A DNA stretch of 64,000 nt. Origin: Rhodospirillaceae bacterium (GTDB taxonomy: Bacteria > Pseudomonadota > Alphaproteobacteria > Rhodospirillales > Rhodospirillaceae). Positions within the stretch are counted from its first letter, which is position 1. Every line of letters begins with the position of its first letter. The notes beneath the pieces were generated by a model. The model saw nothing but the letters and a program-made list of their open reading frames with translations, searched no databases and was not told the origin of the DNA. Shown here piece by piece: positions 1 through 8,680 of this stretch. The translations under genes and the position numbers were made by a program. The stretch covers positions 1 through 64,000 of the forward strand of contig JAVJSV010000005.1 of assembly GCA_040219235.1 (NCBI GenBank), written 5' to 3'.

Positions 1-1094
1 CTGTCCTTCCCGAAAACCTCATCCGCTTGAAATAGGTTCGGATCATCTGTAACCAGCTTGAGATGATCCAATTCGTGACGTTTTTCTTGCTGGCAATCTT
101 GGCTCTGGGTAAGACTCAAAAACGTCTTGCAGCAGAGAATATCGCACTGAGGCATCAGGTCTCAGTTTTGAGACGTAAAAATCCTGGGCGCGTCCGGGTA
201 TCCAGGCTAGATCGGATATTGCTGAGTTGGCTATCCATGTTGTATCCGTCAGTTATTGAGGCAATTGTCATCGTCAAACCAGAGACGGTGTTGAGATGGC
301 ATCGGCACGGTTTCAGAGCGCTTTGGCGCTGGAAGTCCCGCAATCTTGGCGGACGGCCTGTCATTGATCGAGAACTCCGGTACCTCATTAAAACAATGGC
401 GCGGGAAAATCCGCTTTGGGGTGCTCCGCGCATCCATGGCGAACTGCTCAAGCTAAGCTTTGACGTGTCGCAATCTACAGTCAGTAAATACTTCTCTAGA
501 ATCTACAGGCCCAGAGGGCAGAGCTGGAAGACATTCATGAGAGGCCACAAGGATGCAATCGCGGCAGTCGACCTTTTCGTGGTGCCGACAGTAGGGTTCA
601 AGCTCCTCTATGGAATCGCGATCCTTCACTTAAACAGGCGAGAGCTTGTTTGGACGAATGCGACCTACAATCCGACTGCGGAATGGATTGCCAATCAGGT
701 CAGCCAAGCGTTCCCCTGGGAGACCGCGCCCCAATATCTCGTGCGTGACCGAGACGCCAGTTACGGCAAAGTATTCAAACGTCGATTAGACTCGATGGGC
801 ATTAGAGACCGACCAACAGCATTTAGATCGCCATGGCAAAACGGATATGTTGAGCGCGTCATCGGTTCAATTCGCCGAGAGTGTCTTGATCACAAAATTC
901 TCTTCGGTGAGGCCACTTGCGGCGAACTCTTAAGAACTATGCCCGATACTACAATCGTACCCGGACGCATCTGTCCTTAGAGAAAGATTCCCCTACTTCA
1001 AGGCCGGTCGAGCGAGAAGGTGACATCGTTGAATGCCCCCATCTTGGTGGATTACATCACGAATATCGGCGGATGATGTAAAAAGAAGGCGCAG
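1..1094 (+). mobile_element. IS element, copy 1 (decayed, DDE integrase type)
   Basis: An insertion sequence of about 1.09 kb whose first base is the first base of the window. The left terminal inverted repeat is at 1-25 (starts CTGTCCTTCC, ends CTCATCCG). The right one is at about 1070-1094 (CGGATGATGTAAAA...GCGCAG) and is more eroded than in the copy at 14531-15625. The two copies share the left end, the transposase and the overall length (1094 and 1095 bp). The transposase here carries a frameshift, so this copy is probably immobile on its own. No target-site duplication can be checked because the left flank lies outside the window. Confidence 0.85.
63..1081 (+). pseudogene. IS transposase (DDE integrase core), frameshifted near the C-terminus
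   Basis: The open frame gives 305 residues (63-980) closely similar to the transposase at 14592-15548: an N-terminal helical segment with LRHQVSVLRRK, a helix-turn-helix-like region, then an integrase core with the acidic residues in AAVDLF, RDRDASYG and NGYVERVIGS. After GEA the frame departs from the other copy. Loss of one base near 913 moves translation out of frame and adds an unrelated tail. Reading on in the other frame from 914 restores HLRRTLKNYARYYN and then the usual family ending GGLHHEYRR, with a stop at 1079-1081. The intact product would catalyse IS transposition; this copy is likely inactive. Confidence 0.85.
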
Positions 1095-1167
1095 GCCGCG
1101 AATGAACAGGCGCGAGGCGAATTGATGAAACGGCCTCTGTTCTAGTGCAGTGCAATTCTAAACTTGA

Positions 1168-2073
1168 CTAAATTTTCGCGGCCGTTTCTCGAATAACGCC
1201 TATCAAAGTCTGTGCTGCTGTCGTTAGCATTCCCTGAGCAGGGTAAGCGATCCCTATTGAAGATTTGATAGAAAAGCTTTTTTGCTCAATTCTTACCATT
1301 CTACCGAAATCTAATGCAGGCTGGGCGAACGGATCGGGCATCACGCATAGAAAGCTGGACCCGCAAGCCAATTCACGAATTAGATCAAAAGAATTAGTGA
1401 CCATTGAAACCTGAGGGTGCTTGATTTTCTGTTTATCAAATGCCGCGAACAACCACGTAGGCGTTGTAAAGATACTCAGTAGCCAATCGAATTCGGCACA
1501 TTCATTGAGAGAAACATCAGAGCACCCTGCCAATGGATGGTCACTCGCTACATAGATGCTGGATGAAAACTCTAGAACTGGTTCAATTTTTAAATTGGAG
1601 AATGAATTCAACTCTGAATTCAGTAGAACCAGTCCGAAATCCCACAAAGCGCCGTCAATCGCCTGATTTATTTCTTCAACGTTATGGGTTGATACCCTGA
1701 TATCCACCTTTACGCCGGGGTGTCGACGATGAAACTCAATGAGAGCTTTGTTGCCTAGAAAGGTCGATAAAACGGCACTCATGCCTATGGTGACCGCCCC
1801 CCCGCTTAAGCCTGTTAGATGGCGCGCATCTTCAAACGCTCTTTCTGATTCCCTCAAGGTTGAGCGAATTCTCCGTGCGAATACTTGGCCAGCAGCGGTT
1901 ACGTTTACACCTTTTGGGCCTCGTTCTAGTAAAGCAGTACCTACTTCTTCCTCCAAGGTTTTAACCGCCATGGATACTGAGGGCTGAGAGACATTTAGGG
2001 CGCGTGCCGCTGAGCTAAACCCGCCATGTTCCGTAACTGCTAAGAAGTATTTGAAGTGTCGTAAATCAGTCAT
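1168..2073 (-). CDS. LysR-family transcriptional regulator
   Basis: A 301-residue protein with the LysR layout: an N-terminal winged helix-turn-helix (about residues 1-62: FLAVTEHGGFSSAARALN, then SQPSVSMAVKTLEEEVG) and a C-terminal effector-binding domain (about 90-295). The frame stays open upstream to a TTG at 2103, but family proteins begin a few residues before the first helix, so the ATG at 2071-2073 (MTDLRHF) is preferred; an ATG at 2083-2085 is also possible. It is divergent from the PhyH-like dioxygenase at 2203, with a T-N11-A dyad between them, so it probably controls that gene and itself. The inducer cannot be told. Confidence 0.93.
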   Translation of the reverse strand: MTDLRHFKYFLAVTEHGGFSSAARALNVSQPSVSMAVKTLEEEVGTALLERGPKGVNVTAAGQVFARRIRSTLRESERAFEDARHLTGLSGGAVTIGMSAVLSTFLGNKALIEFHRRHPGVKVDIRVSTHNVEEINQAIDGALWDFGLVLLNSELNSFSNLKIEPVLEFSSSIYVASDHPLAGCSDVSLNECAEFDWLLSIFTTPTWLFAAFDKQKIKHPQVSMVTNSFDLIRELACGSSFLCVMPDPFAQPALDFGRMVRIEQKSFSIKSSIGIAYPAQGMLTTAAQTLIGVIRETAAKI

Positions 2074-2132
2074 TTTGGATCTCATTCTACCTATCAATAA
2101 CAACTATAACATATTCACTCATTATATTTGAC

Positions 2133-2151
2133 GCCTTTAGGTGTTTAAGGC
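2133..2151. promoter_or_regulatory. Putative LysR box (T-N11-A dyad)
   Basis: The dyad GCCTT-N9-AAGGC contains a T (2136) and an A (2148) separated by 11 bases, which is the classical LysR-type binding geometry. It sits between the divergent LysR gene (start 2073) and the dioxygenase (start 2203), where an autoregulating LysR protein normally binds. Binding is inferred. Confidence 0.5.
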
Positions 2152-2202
2152 TTCTTAGAGGTCGTAAATACCCATATGCATTGCTACGTGAGAGATAAAA
2201 CA

Positions 2203-3123
2203 ATGAATAAGCAACCGCTTCAGCCAGTCACTCAGGACCATATCGATACGTACGAGCGTGACGGGGTCGTGCTTCTGCAGGGGATGATTGACCAGGAGTG
2301 GGTCGAGCGTCTGACTTCTGCGTGGTTCAGAATGCGCACGGAAATCATCGAAGGTAAGCCCACCAATCACTTGCCCCAATGGATGCTCGAACAGGACCCT
2401 CTTTTGGCTGCAGAAGTCGAGGTCATGAATTCGAATGAAACGATGAGAAAGCGGATTGAGAGTAAGGTGCTCGGTGGTAAATATATGCACTTCTGGGATA
2501 GAGACTTCTTGGCCTATGCTATGGAGTCCCCAGCAGCAGAGATTGTTGGTCGCGTCATGAATTCGGACATGGTTCGTTTTTATTGGGATCAATTATTCGT
2601 CAAGGGCGCTAGCAATGATGCGATAACGTATTGGCATACAGACTACGCTGCGTGGCCCTGCAGTGGGCAAATGCTACCATCGTTTTGGTTGGCGCTTACT
2701 CCTATTGAGAAAGGCGTTAGCAGTCTAGAGTTCATAGCCGGTAGCCATAAAGATGAAACACTGCAGTGGCCGCGCACACTAAACGCGAGTCATTTGGAGC
2801 GCCCTGCTGATCGTCCAGATTTTATTGATTACGAAAGTTATCGTAACGATCCCGATGTAAAATTCCTATCTTTTGATATGAATCCTGGAGATGCCGTTCT
2901 CATTCATCCGCGTACTTATCATGGGGCTGGGGCAAATCCACACCCGACACGAGACCGTATTGCTCTGACAACACGCTGGCTTGGCGACGATATAACTTGG
3001 GACCCTCGACCCGAGTGCGTCAATACGCCCGGCCTACCCCTCAGTAAGATGGCCAAGGGAACGCCACCGAACGACGACGACTTGTTTCCCATTGCATGGC
3101 GTCGTTCGTCTTTGACCGCTTGA
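2203..3123 (+). CDS. Phytanoyl-CoA dioxygenase (PhyH) family protein
   Basis: A 306-residue cytoplasmic Fe(II)/2-oxoglutarate oxygenase. The metal-binding triad is visible: WHTDY gives His145 and Asp147, and HPRTYHG gives the distal His240, followed by Arg252 in DRIALTTRW, which should bind the 2-oxoglutarate carboxylate. The ATG at 2203 is preferred over an in-frame ATG at 2176 because GAGAG lies 8 bases upstream, while the upper start has its purine-rich stretch too far away. Family members hydroxylate varied substrates, not only phytanoyl-CoA, so the substrate stays open. It is divergent from a LysR gene and lies in a catabolic cluster between two IS copies. Confidence 0.9.
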   Translation: MNKQPLQPVTQDHIDTYERDGVVLLQGMIDQEWVERLTSAWFRMRTEIIEGKPTNHLPQWMLEQDPLLAAEVEVMNSNETMRKRIESKVLGGKYMHFWDRDFLAYAMESPAAEIVGRVMNSDMVRFYWDQLFVKGASNDAITYWHTDYAAWPCSGQMLPSFWLALTPIEKGVSSLEFIAGSHKDETLQWPRTLNASHLERPADRPDFIDYESYRNDPDVKFLSFDMNPGDAVLIHPRTYHGAGANPHPTRDRIALTTRWLGDDITWDPRPECVNTPGLPLSKMAKGTPPNDDDLFPIAWRRSSLTA

Positions 3124-3146
3124 ACACCAAGGAGTTATTGCAAGGA

Positions 3147-3163
3147 GCCTTTGTCTTAAAGGC
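3147..3163. terminator. Weak hairpin between convergent genes
   Basis: GCCTTT-GTCTT-AAAGGC forms a 6-bp stem, followed on the + strand by ACTGTTT. It lies between the end of the PhyH-like gene and the end of the IclR gene. The stem is short and the T-run poor, so a terminator role is only possible. Confidence 0.3.
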
Positions 3164-3208
3164 ACTGTTTAACTCAGCACGTTGAGCATGGCTGTGTCTA
3201 AAACGTAT

Positions 3209-4042
3209 TCAAGACTCCAGGGCATCAAATTCCAGGCCTATTGAACGTGCGGCTTCTTTCAAAGTCGGTAAGTATCGGTCAACCCCCTGCTTAAAGGACA
3301 TGGCTGATGAAAAGTACCGGAGTGCTAAAACTGCAAAGACGCGGGACTTCGAAAACACTGGAACAGCCAGGGCAGTAATCCGGTGTCCTCCGTCATGAAT
3401 AGCGTAACCTTCTTTGCGGATGTGAGCCATTTGGTTCTTAAGCATGGCACCGCTAGGAAGGGACGTTTCCTGGTTATCTCGCATAGATTTCCTAGCGAGT
3501 TCTATCAGAAAATCACGGTCTTTTTCCTCGCAGAATGCCAGATAAACAAGTCCGCCAGCGGTCGTAAGCATTGGCATGCGGGCGCCGATTGTCATGTAGT
3601 GGAGGGAGGTTGGACTTTGAGCATCTGTTGTGGCTCTGACGATCATTGTAGCACCGTGTGGAGTAACAAGTGATAGTGGCCACGTTTCGGTGTTATCTAA
3701 ATTTTCCATAATGGGCACCGCGGTTTTCCAAACCCACTTCTCCTGTGACATCCCTTCGCTCAGGCCTAAGACGGTTGGCTCCAGCCAATAGATTCCGCTG
3801 CTTTCGTCTCGACCGACGTACCCTCCTTCACGCAAAGTTTCTAGCAGTCGATAGGTTGTGCCTCTGGTGGCACCGATCAACTTTGCGACGGCATTGGTGT
3901 TCAGGCATTGGTAAGTGTTGAGGACTTCAATGACCCGCAGGCCCTTGAGCAGCGAGTTTACCCTATTTTTATTGGCTTTCGCCGCCTCGCTGCTTTCAAG
4001 AGGGTTCCAGCTTGGGTGGGGGTCGAGAGGCTTCTTCGCCAT
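3209..4042 (-). CDS. IclR-family transcriptional regulator
   Basis: 277 residues. An N-terminal winged helix-turn-helix lies at about residues 28-90 (NAVAKLIGATRGTTYRLLET, then GGYVGRDE), followed by the IclR effector-binding domain (about 105-270; RKEGYAIHDGG and ITALAVPVF are typical). IclR proteins usually control catabolic genes for aromatic or other small carboxylic substrates. It lies 83 bases downstream of the alpha/beta hydrolase on the same strand and may be co-transcribed with it. The likely targets are the hydrolase and the divergent run from 5342. Confidence 0.93.
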   Translation of the reverse strand: MAKKPLDPHPSWNPLESSEAAKANKNRVNSLLKGLRVIEVLNTYQCLNTNAVAKLIGATRGTTYRLLETLREGGYVGRDESSGIYWLEPTVLGLSEGMSQEKWVWKTAVPIMENLDNTETWPLSLVTPHGATMIVRATTDAQSPTSLHYMTIGARMPMLTTAGGLVYLAFCEEKDRDFLIELARKSMRDNQETSLPSGAMLKNQMAHIRKEGYAIHDGGHRITALAVPVFSKSRVFAVLALRYFSSAMSFKQGVDRYLPTLKEAARSIGLEFDALES

Positions 4043-4125
4043 GGTTAGGCCTGACTTCTCTTTTTTCTACACGGCACTATAGCCCAAACGCTCAAAGTCT
4101 TGGACTCGCTATGGTGTCGCGCGGA

Positions 4126-5118
4126 TTACTGAAAGCCATTGTCGCTGCTTGCACCTGTTGTCGTTTCCCCAAGCTGTGAAGACATGAGAAAGTCTTTTGC
4201 CATAGCGCCGGTTTCTTGTCCTTTTTCGATGGGAAGGAAGTGACCACCATCTTGTATCAAGTGAAATGTTGGAACGGTCGACGAAAACATATCTTCCATT
4301 GCCCGCTGGTCTTCGAGAGCCAAGGCACTGTTTGTTTGCGATGCAATAATGAGTGTCGGCGCGGAAATGGATCCTATAAGTCTGCTGATTTCCTCTACGT
4401 CGCGCTTTGCACCGGCACTGACAATTCGGGAACGTTCGGCCTTACCCTCACGATTGTTGAACGCCGCGTATTCTGCAATCAGTTCATCCGTGACTCGCGA
4501 AGGATCAAAAAAGATGATTTCCTCAAGCCAAACTCTGAAATAGAGCTCGGGCTGATATCCGCCTAGCAGGCCACCAACCCAAAATAAGGCTCTTAAGCGG
4601 GTCGATAGTTCGGGCGAGTCCTGCGGGAGCACTGGCGTATTGACCAGCAGCAGGTGGGTCACGCGTTCAGGATGTTTGGCGGCGTAGCGATAGGCAACGA
4701 CTGCGCCGCGAGAGGTGCCGCCGAGGGCAAATTCTTCAAGTCCAAGCTCATCGGCCAACATAGCTATCAATTCACCACTTCGGTCATGGCCGTGTTGTCC
4801 AGACGGGTCTGGGCCTGACAAACCCTCGGGAGGGTTGTCTATACGGATCACCCGGTAGTCAGCTTTGAGGGCCTCTGTCCAAGCATTCCACATATTGAGG
4901 TTGCCAAAGGCCCCGTGGATTAGAATGACCGGCGGCCCGGACCCTTCATCTTTATAACGAAGCGGAACCCCATCAATAGTGATGAATTGAGAACCATCAT
5001 TGGCATACCGTTCCCGAAGCACCTCGTCGGAATGGAAGAAAAACCCGAGCCTGGCTGCCACGATAACAACCGCGACTAAAAAACCTAAGGCGGCGAGCAA
5101 AAGGGCGAGAGTTTTCAT
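4126..5118 (-). CDS. Alpha/beta hydrolase with N-terminal membrane anchor
   Basis: 330 residues. One hydrophobic helix (about 3-26) probably anchors it in the inner membrane, followed by an alpha/beta hydrolase domain: oxyanion-strand motif LIHGAFGN (about 66-73), nucleophile elbow GGTSRG with Ser136, and late histidine His293 in DGGHFLP. The usual acidic residue after strand 7 is not obvious: SQTNSALALED has Asn where Asp is commonly found, and Asp270 could serve instead. It may be an esterase or C-C bond hydrolase acting on an intermediate of the neighbouring pathway. It is divergent from the run that starts at 5342. Confidence 0.85.
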   Translation of the reverse strand: MKTLALLLAALGFLVAVVIVAARLGFFFHSDEVLRERYANDGSQFITIDGVPLRYKDEGSGPPVILIHGAFGNLNMWNAWTEALKADYRVIRIDNPPEGLSGPDPSGQHGHDRSGELIAMLADELGLEEFALGGTSRGAVVAYRYAAKHPERVTHLLLVNTPVLPQDSPELSTRLRALFWVGGLLGGYQPELYFRVWLEEIIFFDPSRVTDELIAEYAAFNNREGKAERSRIVSAGAKRDVEEISRLIGSISAPTLIIASQTNSALALEDQRAMEDMFSSTVPTFHLIQDGGHFLPIEKGQETGAMAKDFLMSSQLGETTTGASSDNGFQ

Positions 5119-5341
5119 GTGAACAACCTTTTACAACTGGCAAACTGGATTTGCGACGTGCGTATTGGAAGTTGTTCTACAGTAACCAAGAACAGCTTTG
5201 GCGATTGCATACAATGGCGCCTGCGCTCGGATACCGGGCTTGGTCGCTCCCTGTGAGTGACTTATTATCTCTGCTTTGCATAACTGAATGACAATGAGGC
5301 CAAAATGAAACGGGCCGATAAAATAGAAAAAGGTTTTAAGT

Positions 5342-6277
5342 ATGACCGTAATCGCACTCCATTTGCCTGACATGATACCGCAGTGGTGGCTCGATACTTT
5401 GGCAGAGGGCTTGCCCGAGTGCATTCTCAAAAGATGGCCTAAAGAAATAGGCGACAAGTCTGAAGTCGACTATGTGATTACTCTCAAACCTGAGCCAAAT
5501 TCGCTCAGTGATTATCCAAGCCTAAAAGCAATTTTCGCAACTTCTGCTGGGGTTGATCATTTTATCGAAGATAATACGTTGCCAGCGAGCATCCCGCTTT
5601 GCCGGCTTACCAATCCTGAATTATCGGCGCGGATGTCCGAGTATGTCCTGCTGCATGTTCTCAGGTTTCACCGTCACCTAGCTGAATACCAAAACTTACA
5701 GTCAGAGAAAAAGTGGTCTCCAATTCAGCAGAAGGCGGCGTCTGATTCTACGGTTGGTATTATGGGTCTGGGCGCGTTGGGTCTTGATGCTGCTCAAAAA
5801 CTCAGAACGGTCGGGTTTAAAGTGCATAGCTGGAGCCAGTCGCAAAAACACGAAGAGGGTATCAAGAGTTATTTCGGGGATGATCAACTCTCCGGCTTTC
5901 TCAATACGTCCGACTATCTTGTGTGTTTTCTTCCCCTGACAGATAAAACACGCGGTATCCTTAATCGCAAAACCCTCGCCGAGTTACCCGATGGAGCCAT
6001 TGTTATCAACGTAGGCCGCGGTGCTTGTCTGGTAGAAACTGACATTATAACTGCTTTGGATGATGGCAAGCTAGCGGGCGCAGTACTCGATGTTTTTGGA
6101 ACCGAACCGCTTCCGGCTGAGCATCCTTTTTGGAAGCATCCCAAAGTTACAGTAACGCCTCATGTATCAACGGTTACGCATCCGCGGATGCTAGGGCCGT
6201 ACATTCGCGAGAATATTGCCCGTATCGAAGGCGGTCAGATACCGCTCAACGTTATTGATCGCTTGAACGGATATTGA
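5342..6277 (+). CDS. GhrA-like glyoxylate/hydroxypyruvate reductase (D-2-hydroxyacid dehydrogenase)
   Basis: 311 residues, the length of E. coli GhrA and resembling it along its length: the QWW start region, the quasi-conserved EY.L..VLR segment, and the DR.NGY end. The Rossmann motif GLGALG is at 142-147. The catalytic set is Arg226 (NVGRGA), Glu255 (GTEPLP) and His274 (TPHVS). Family enzymes reduce glyoxylate or hydroxypyruvate with NAD(P)H in the cytoplasm. It opens a same-strand run with the FAD oxidoreductase (14-base gap) and the TfdA-like dioxygenase, which suggests that it handles a 2-oxoacid product of that pathway. The exact substrate is inferred. Confidence 0.9.
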   Translation: MTVIALHLPDMIPQWWLDTLAEGLPECILKRWPKEIGDKSEVDYVITLKPEPNSLSDYPSLKAIFATSAGVDHFIEDNTLPASIPLCRLTNPELSARMSEYVLLHVLRFHRHLAEYQNLQSEKKWSPIQQKAASDSTVGIMGLGALGLDAAQKLRTVGFKVHSWSQSQKHEEGIKSYFGDDQLSGFLNTSDYLVCFLPLTDKTRGILNRKTLAELPDGAIVINVGRGACLVETDIITALDDGKLAGAVLDVFGTEPLPAEHPFWKHPKVTVTPHVSTVTHPRMLGPYIRENIARIEGGQIPLNVIDRLNGY

Positions 6278-6290
6278 GGTATCGCAATTA

Positions 6291-7700
6291 ATGACGATTT
6301 TGGCACCTAAGGAAGCCGCGTTTGTTGGGGACGTAAACGTCCTCATTATCGGGGGTGGTGGCTGTGGCTTATGCGCGGCGCTTGCAGTCCGCGATGCTGG
6401 AGGAGACGCTTTGGTGCTAGAACGTGATGCTACAGCTCTAGGCAGCACGGCAATGTCTACCGGGCTTATTCCAGCTGCTGGGACAAGATTCCAAGCTGAG
6501 AAGGGTATTGCCGATTCACCTGAGAAGTTTGTCGGGGATATTCTAAAGAAAACGCACGGCCAAACTGATACAAGCATGGCTAGGCACTTGGCAGAGGAAT
6601 CAGTTCCGACATTGGATTGGCTAGTGGATCACCACGCTGTCCCTCTGTCGCTCGTGGAGTCCTTTGATTTTCCTGGTCATTCGATGCGCAGAATGCATGG
6701 AACGCCCAATAGAACCGGCGCTGAACTGATGGGCGCGCTTCACAATGCAGTATCAGGTAGCGGCGCTGATGTGATCACCCAGGCACCAGCAACAGCGTTG
6801 TTTGCCGAAGATGACGGAACCATAAAAGGGGTTCGTGTGGAACGTGCCGATGGAACCACTGAAGATATCGGTTGTGGCGCCTTAGTGCTGGCCTGTAGTG
6901 GTTTTGCCGGAAACTCGAAATTGGTGGAGCAACACATCCCTGCAATTCAAGATGCCCTGTTCTTTGGGCATCCGGGAAATAAAGGTGATGCGCTTAATTG
7001 GGGGCTCAAGCTCGGTGCCGAAGTGGCAGACGTGAGTTCTTATCAGGGTCATGGCTCTGTTGCTGGAGATCATGGCGTATCGATTATGTGGGCTCATATT
7101 ACGCTTGGCGGCATTCAAGTGAATGCCAGCGGCAGACGTTTTTCCAATGAAGCCCTAGGATATTCTGAACAAGCAGCTCATGTTACTGCCCAGCACGGTG
7201 GGTTCGTCTGGAGCATTTACGACGAAGAGATTCACGAGCGGCTCAAGGAGTACGAAGACTATCGTGACGCGCTGGCCACGGGATGCGTGCTTTCAGCGGA
7301 TACCGTTGAAAGCCTGTGCCGCCAAACGAACCTGCCAGAGTCTTTGAGAAATACTTTAGAAACGGTTGAACAGCTGCGTGTCGGAATAGGCTCCGATGAA
7401 TGGGGTCGTGATTTTTCAAATTGCAAGCCTTTAAAACCACCGTTTAAAGCGGTGAAAGTGAATGGCGCACTATTTCACACCCAAGGCGGGCTCTGTGTTG
7501 ACAATAGTGGGCAGGTAAAGAGGCAAGACGGCAGTCTATTCCCTAACCTTTTTGCTGGCGGAGGGGCTGCGCGGAGTATCTCCGGGCCTTCGGCGGACGG
7601 TTACCTGTCGGGCAACGGTCTTTTGACGGCAACAACTTATGGCCGTTTGGCAGGTTTTGCTGCAGCGGATCTTGTGAATGGGACTCAAAATGAGATTTGA
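6291..7700 (+). CDS. FAD-dependent oxidoreductase (fumarate reductase / ketosteroid dehydrogenase-like flavoprotein)
   Basis: 469 residues. A dinucleotide-binding fold opens the protein (VLIIGGGGCGLCAA, about 18-30) with LVLERD ending the first beta-alpha-beta unit and GSTAMSTG as the second FAD contact. Near the end, NLFAGGGAARSISG and GYLSGNGLL are typical of the fumarate reductase/KstD superfamily, which moves hydrogens across C-C bonds using FAD. The start follows the GhrA-like gene closely, and the TfdA-like gene begins 21 bases downstream. Substrate unknown; a dehydrogenation or reduction step in the cluster's pathway is inferred. Confidence 0.88.
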   Translation: MTILAPKEAAFVGDVNVLIIGGGGCGLCAALAVRDAGGDALVLERDATALGSTAMSTGLIPAAGTRFQAEKGIADSPEKFVGDILKKTHGQTDTSMARHLAEESVPTLDWLVDHHAVPLSLVESFDFPGHSMRRMHGTPNRTGAELMGALHNAVSGSGADVITQAPATALFAEDDGTIKGVRVERADGTTEDIGCGALVLACSGFAGNSKLVEQHIPAIQDALFFGHPGNKGDALNWGLKLGAEVADVSSYQGHGSVAGDHGVSIMWAHITLGGIQVNASGRRFSNEALGYSEQAAHVTAQHGGFVWSIYDEEIHERLKEYEDYRDALATGCVLSADTVESLCRQTNLPESLRNTLETVEQLRVGIGSDEWGRDFSNCKPLKPPFKAVKVNGALFHTQGGLCVDNSGQVKRQDGSLFPNLFAGGGAARSISGPSADGYLSGNGLLTATTYGRLAGFAAADLVNGTQNEI

Positions 7701-7721
7701 TTTATCTATTGGGAGGTTCGT

Positions 7722-8615
7722 ATGACACTAACGGTGCGTCGACTTGGAAAATCCTTCGCGGCTGAGGTTCGCGGCCTGGATTTGCGCCAGTCTATTGATA
7801 AAGAAACTTTTTCGGAACTATACGACCTGTTTCTTTCATATGGTGTTTTGGTTTTACCTGGTCAAGCAGTCTCTGTTGATCAACACCTCGCCTTCGCAAG
7901 CCATTTCGGCGAAATATGGACTCTACCAGTCGATGATCCTTCAAAACTGAGAGTAAAGAATGCGGCTATCGACGACGTGTCTAATTTAGACACCAAAGGT
8001 GAGATTGCCGGCACAAATTCAGAAAAATATATGTTTGCCCTAGGCAATCAGCTTTGGCACTCGGATCTTTCGTTCAGAGATGTGCCCGCGCAGGCATCTT
8101 TGCTTCACGCCGAGGAGATCGCGTTAGTTGGAGGAGAAACTGAATTTGCTGATTTGATAGCGGCATACGATGCGCTGTCCGAAGATATGCGGACTAAAAT
8201 TGATGGCCTCATCGCCAAACATAGTCTTCTGCACTCACGCCAGCGTATGGGCTACAATAAAATAACAGACGAACAGCGAGCAAAATTTCCCCCAGCGTTT
8301 CAGCCACTGGCACGTGTCCATCCTGATACGGGTAAGAAAAATCTTTATATCGGTGCTCATGCCTTCGCAGTCGAGGGACTGCCTGATGAGGAAGGTCAGG
8401 CGTTACTTGACCAATTGTTGAAATTCGCGACTGAAGATCGGTTTGTATATCGCCATCGCTGGGCCGTTTATGATCTTGTGATCTGGGATAACCGGCGGGC
8501 ATTACATCGTGGGCGGCCATACGATGCGGACCGTGAGCGCCGCGTGATGCATCGTGTAACTATTCAAGGTAAAGGCAAGACGGTTCAGAATGGTCAAATT
8601 ATTGCCGGGATGTGA
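7722..8615 (+). CDS. TauD/TfdA-family 2-oxoglutarate-dependent dioxygenase, TfdA-like
   Basis: 297 residues, matching the 2,4-dichlorophenoxyacetate dioxygenase (TfdA) branch in length and in many blocks: NQLWHSDLSF, GGETEF, AAYDAL, IGAHA, VEGLP, FVYRHRW, DLVIWDNR and LHRGRPYD. The Fe(II) ligands are His113, Asp115 and His262; Arg273, 11 residues after the distal His, should bind 2-oxoglutarate, as in TfdA. TfdA itself cleaves an aryl ether and releases glyoxylate from the side chain. A related O-dealkylation here is inferred; other family members act on sulfonates or other acids. A good Shine-Dalgarno (GGGAGG) precedes the ATG. Confidence 0.9.
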   Translation: MTLTVRRLGKSFAAEVRGLDLRQSIDKETFSELYDLFLSYGVLVLPGQAVSVDQHLAFASHFGEIWTLPVDDPSKLRVKNAAIDDVSNLDTKGEIAGTNSEKYMFALGNQLWHSDLSFRDVPAQASLLHAEEIALVGGETEFADLIAAYDALSEDMRTKIDGLIAKHSLLHSRQRMGYNKITDEQRAKFPPAFQPLARVHPDTGKKNLYIGAHAFAVEGLPDEEGQALLDQLLKFATEDRFVYRHRWAVYDLVIWDNRRALHRGRPYDADRERRVMHRVTIQGKGKTVQNGQIIAGM

Positions 8616-8680
8616 CGCGTGCAGACTCTGATTTTATCAGTCATTGGTATAGGCCTGTCAGTCATCAAGGGGGCATGGTA

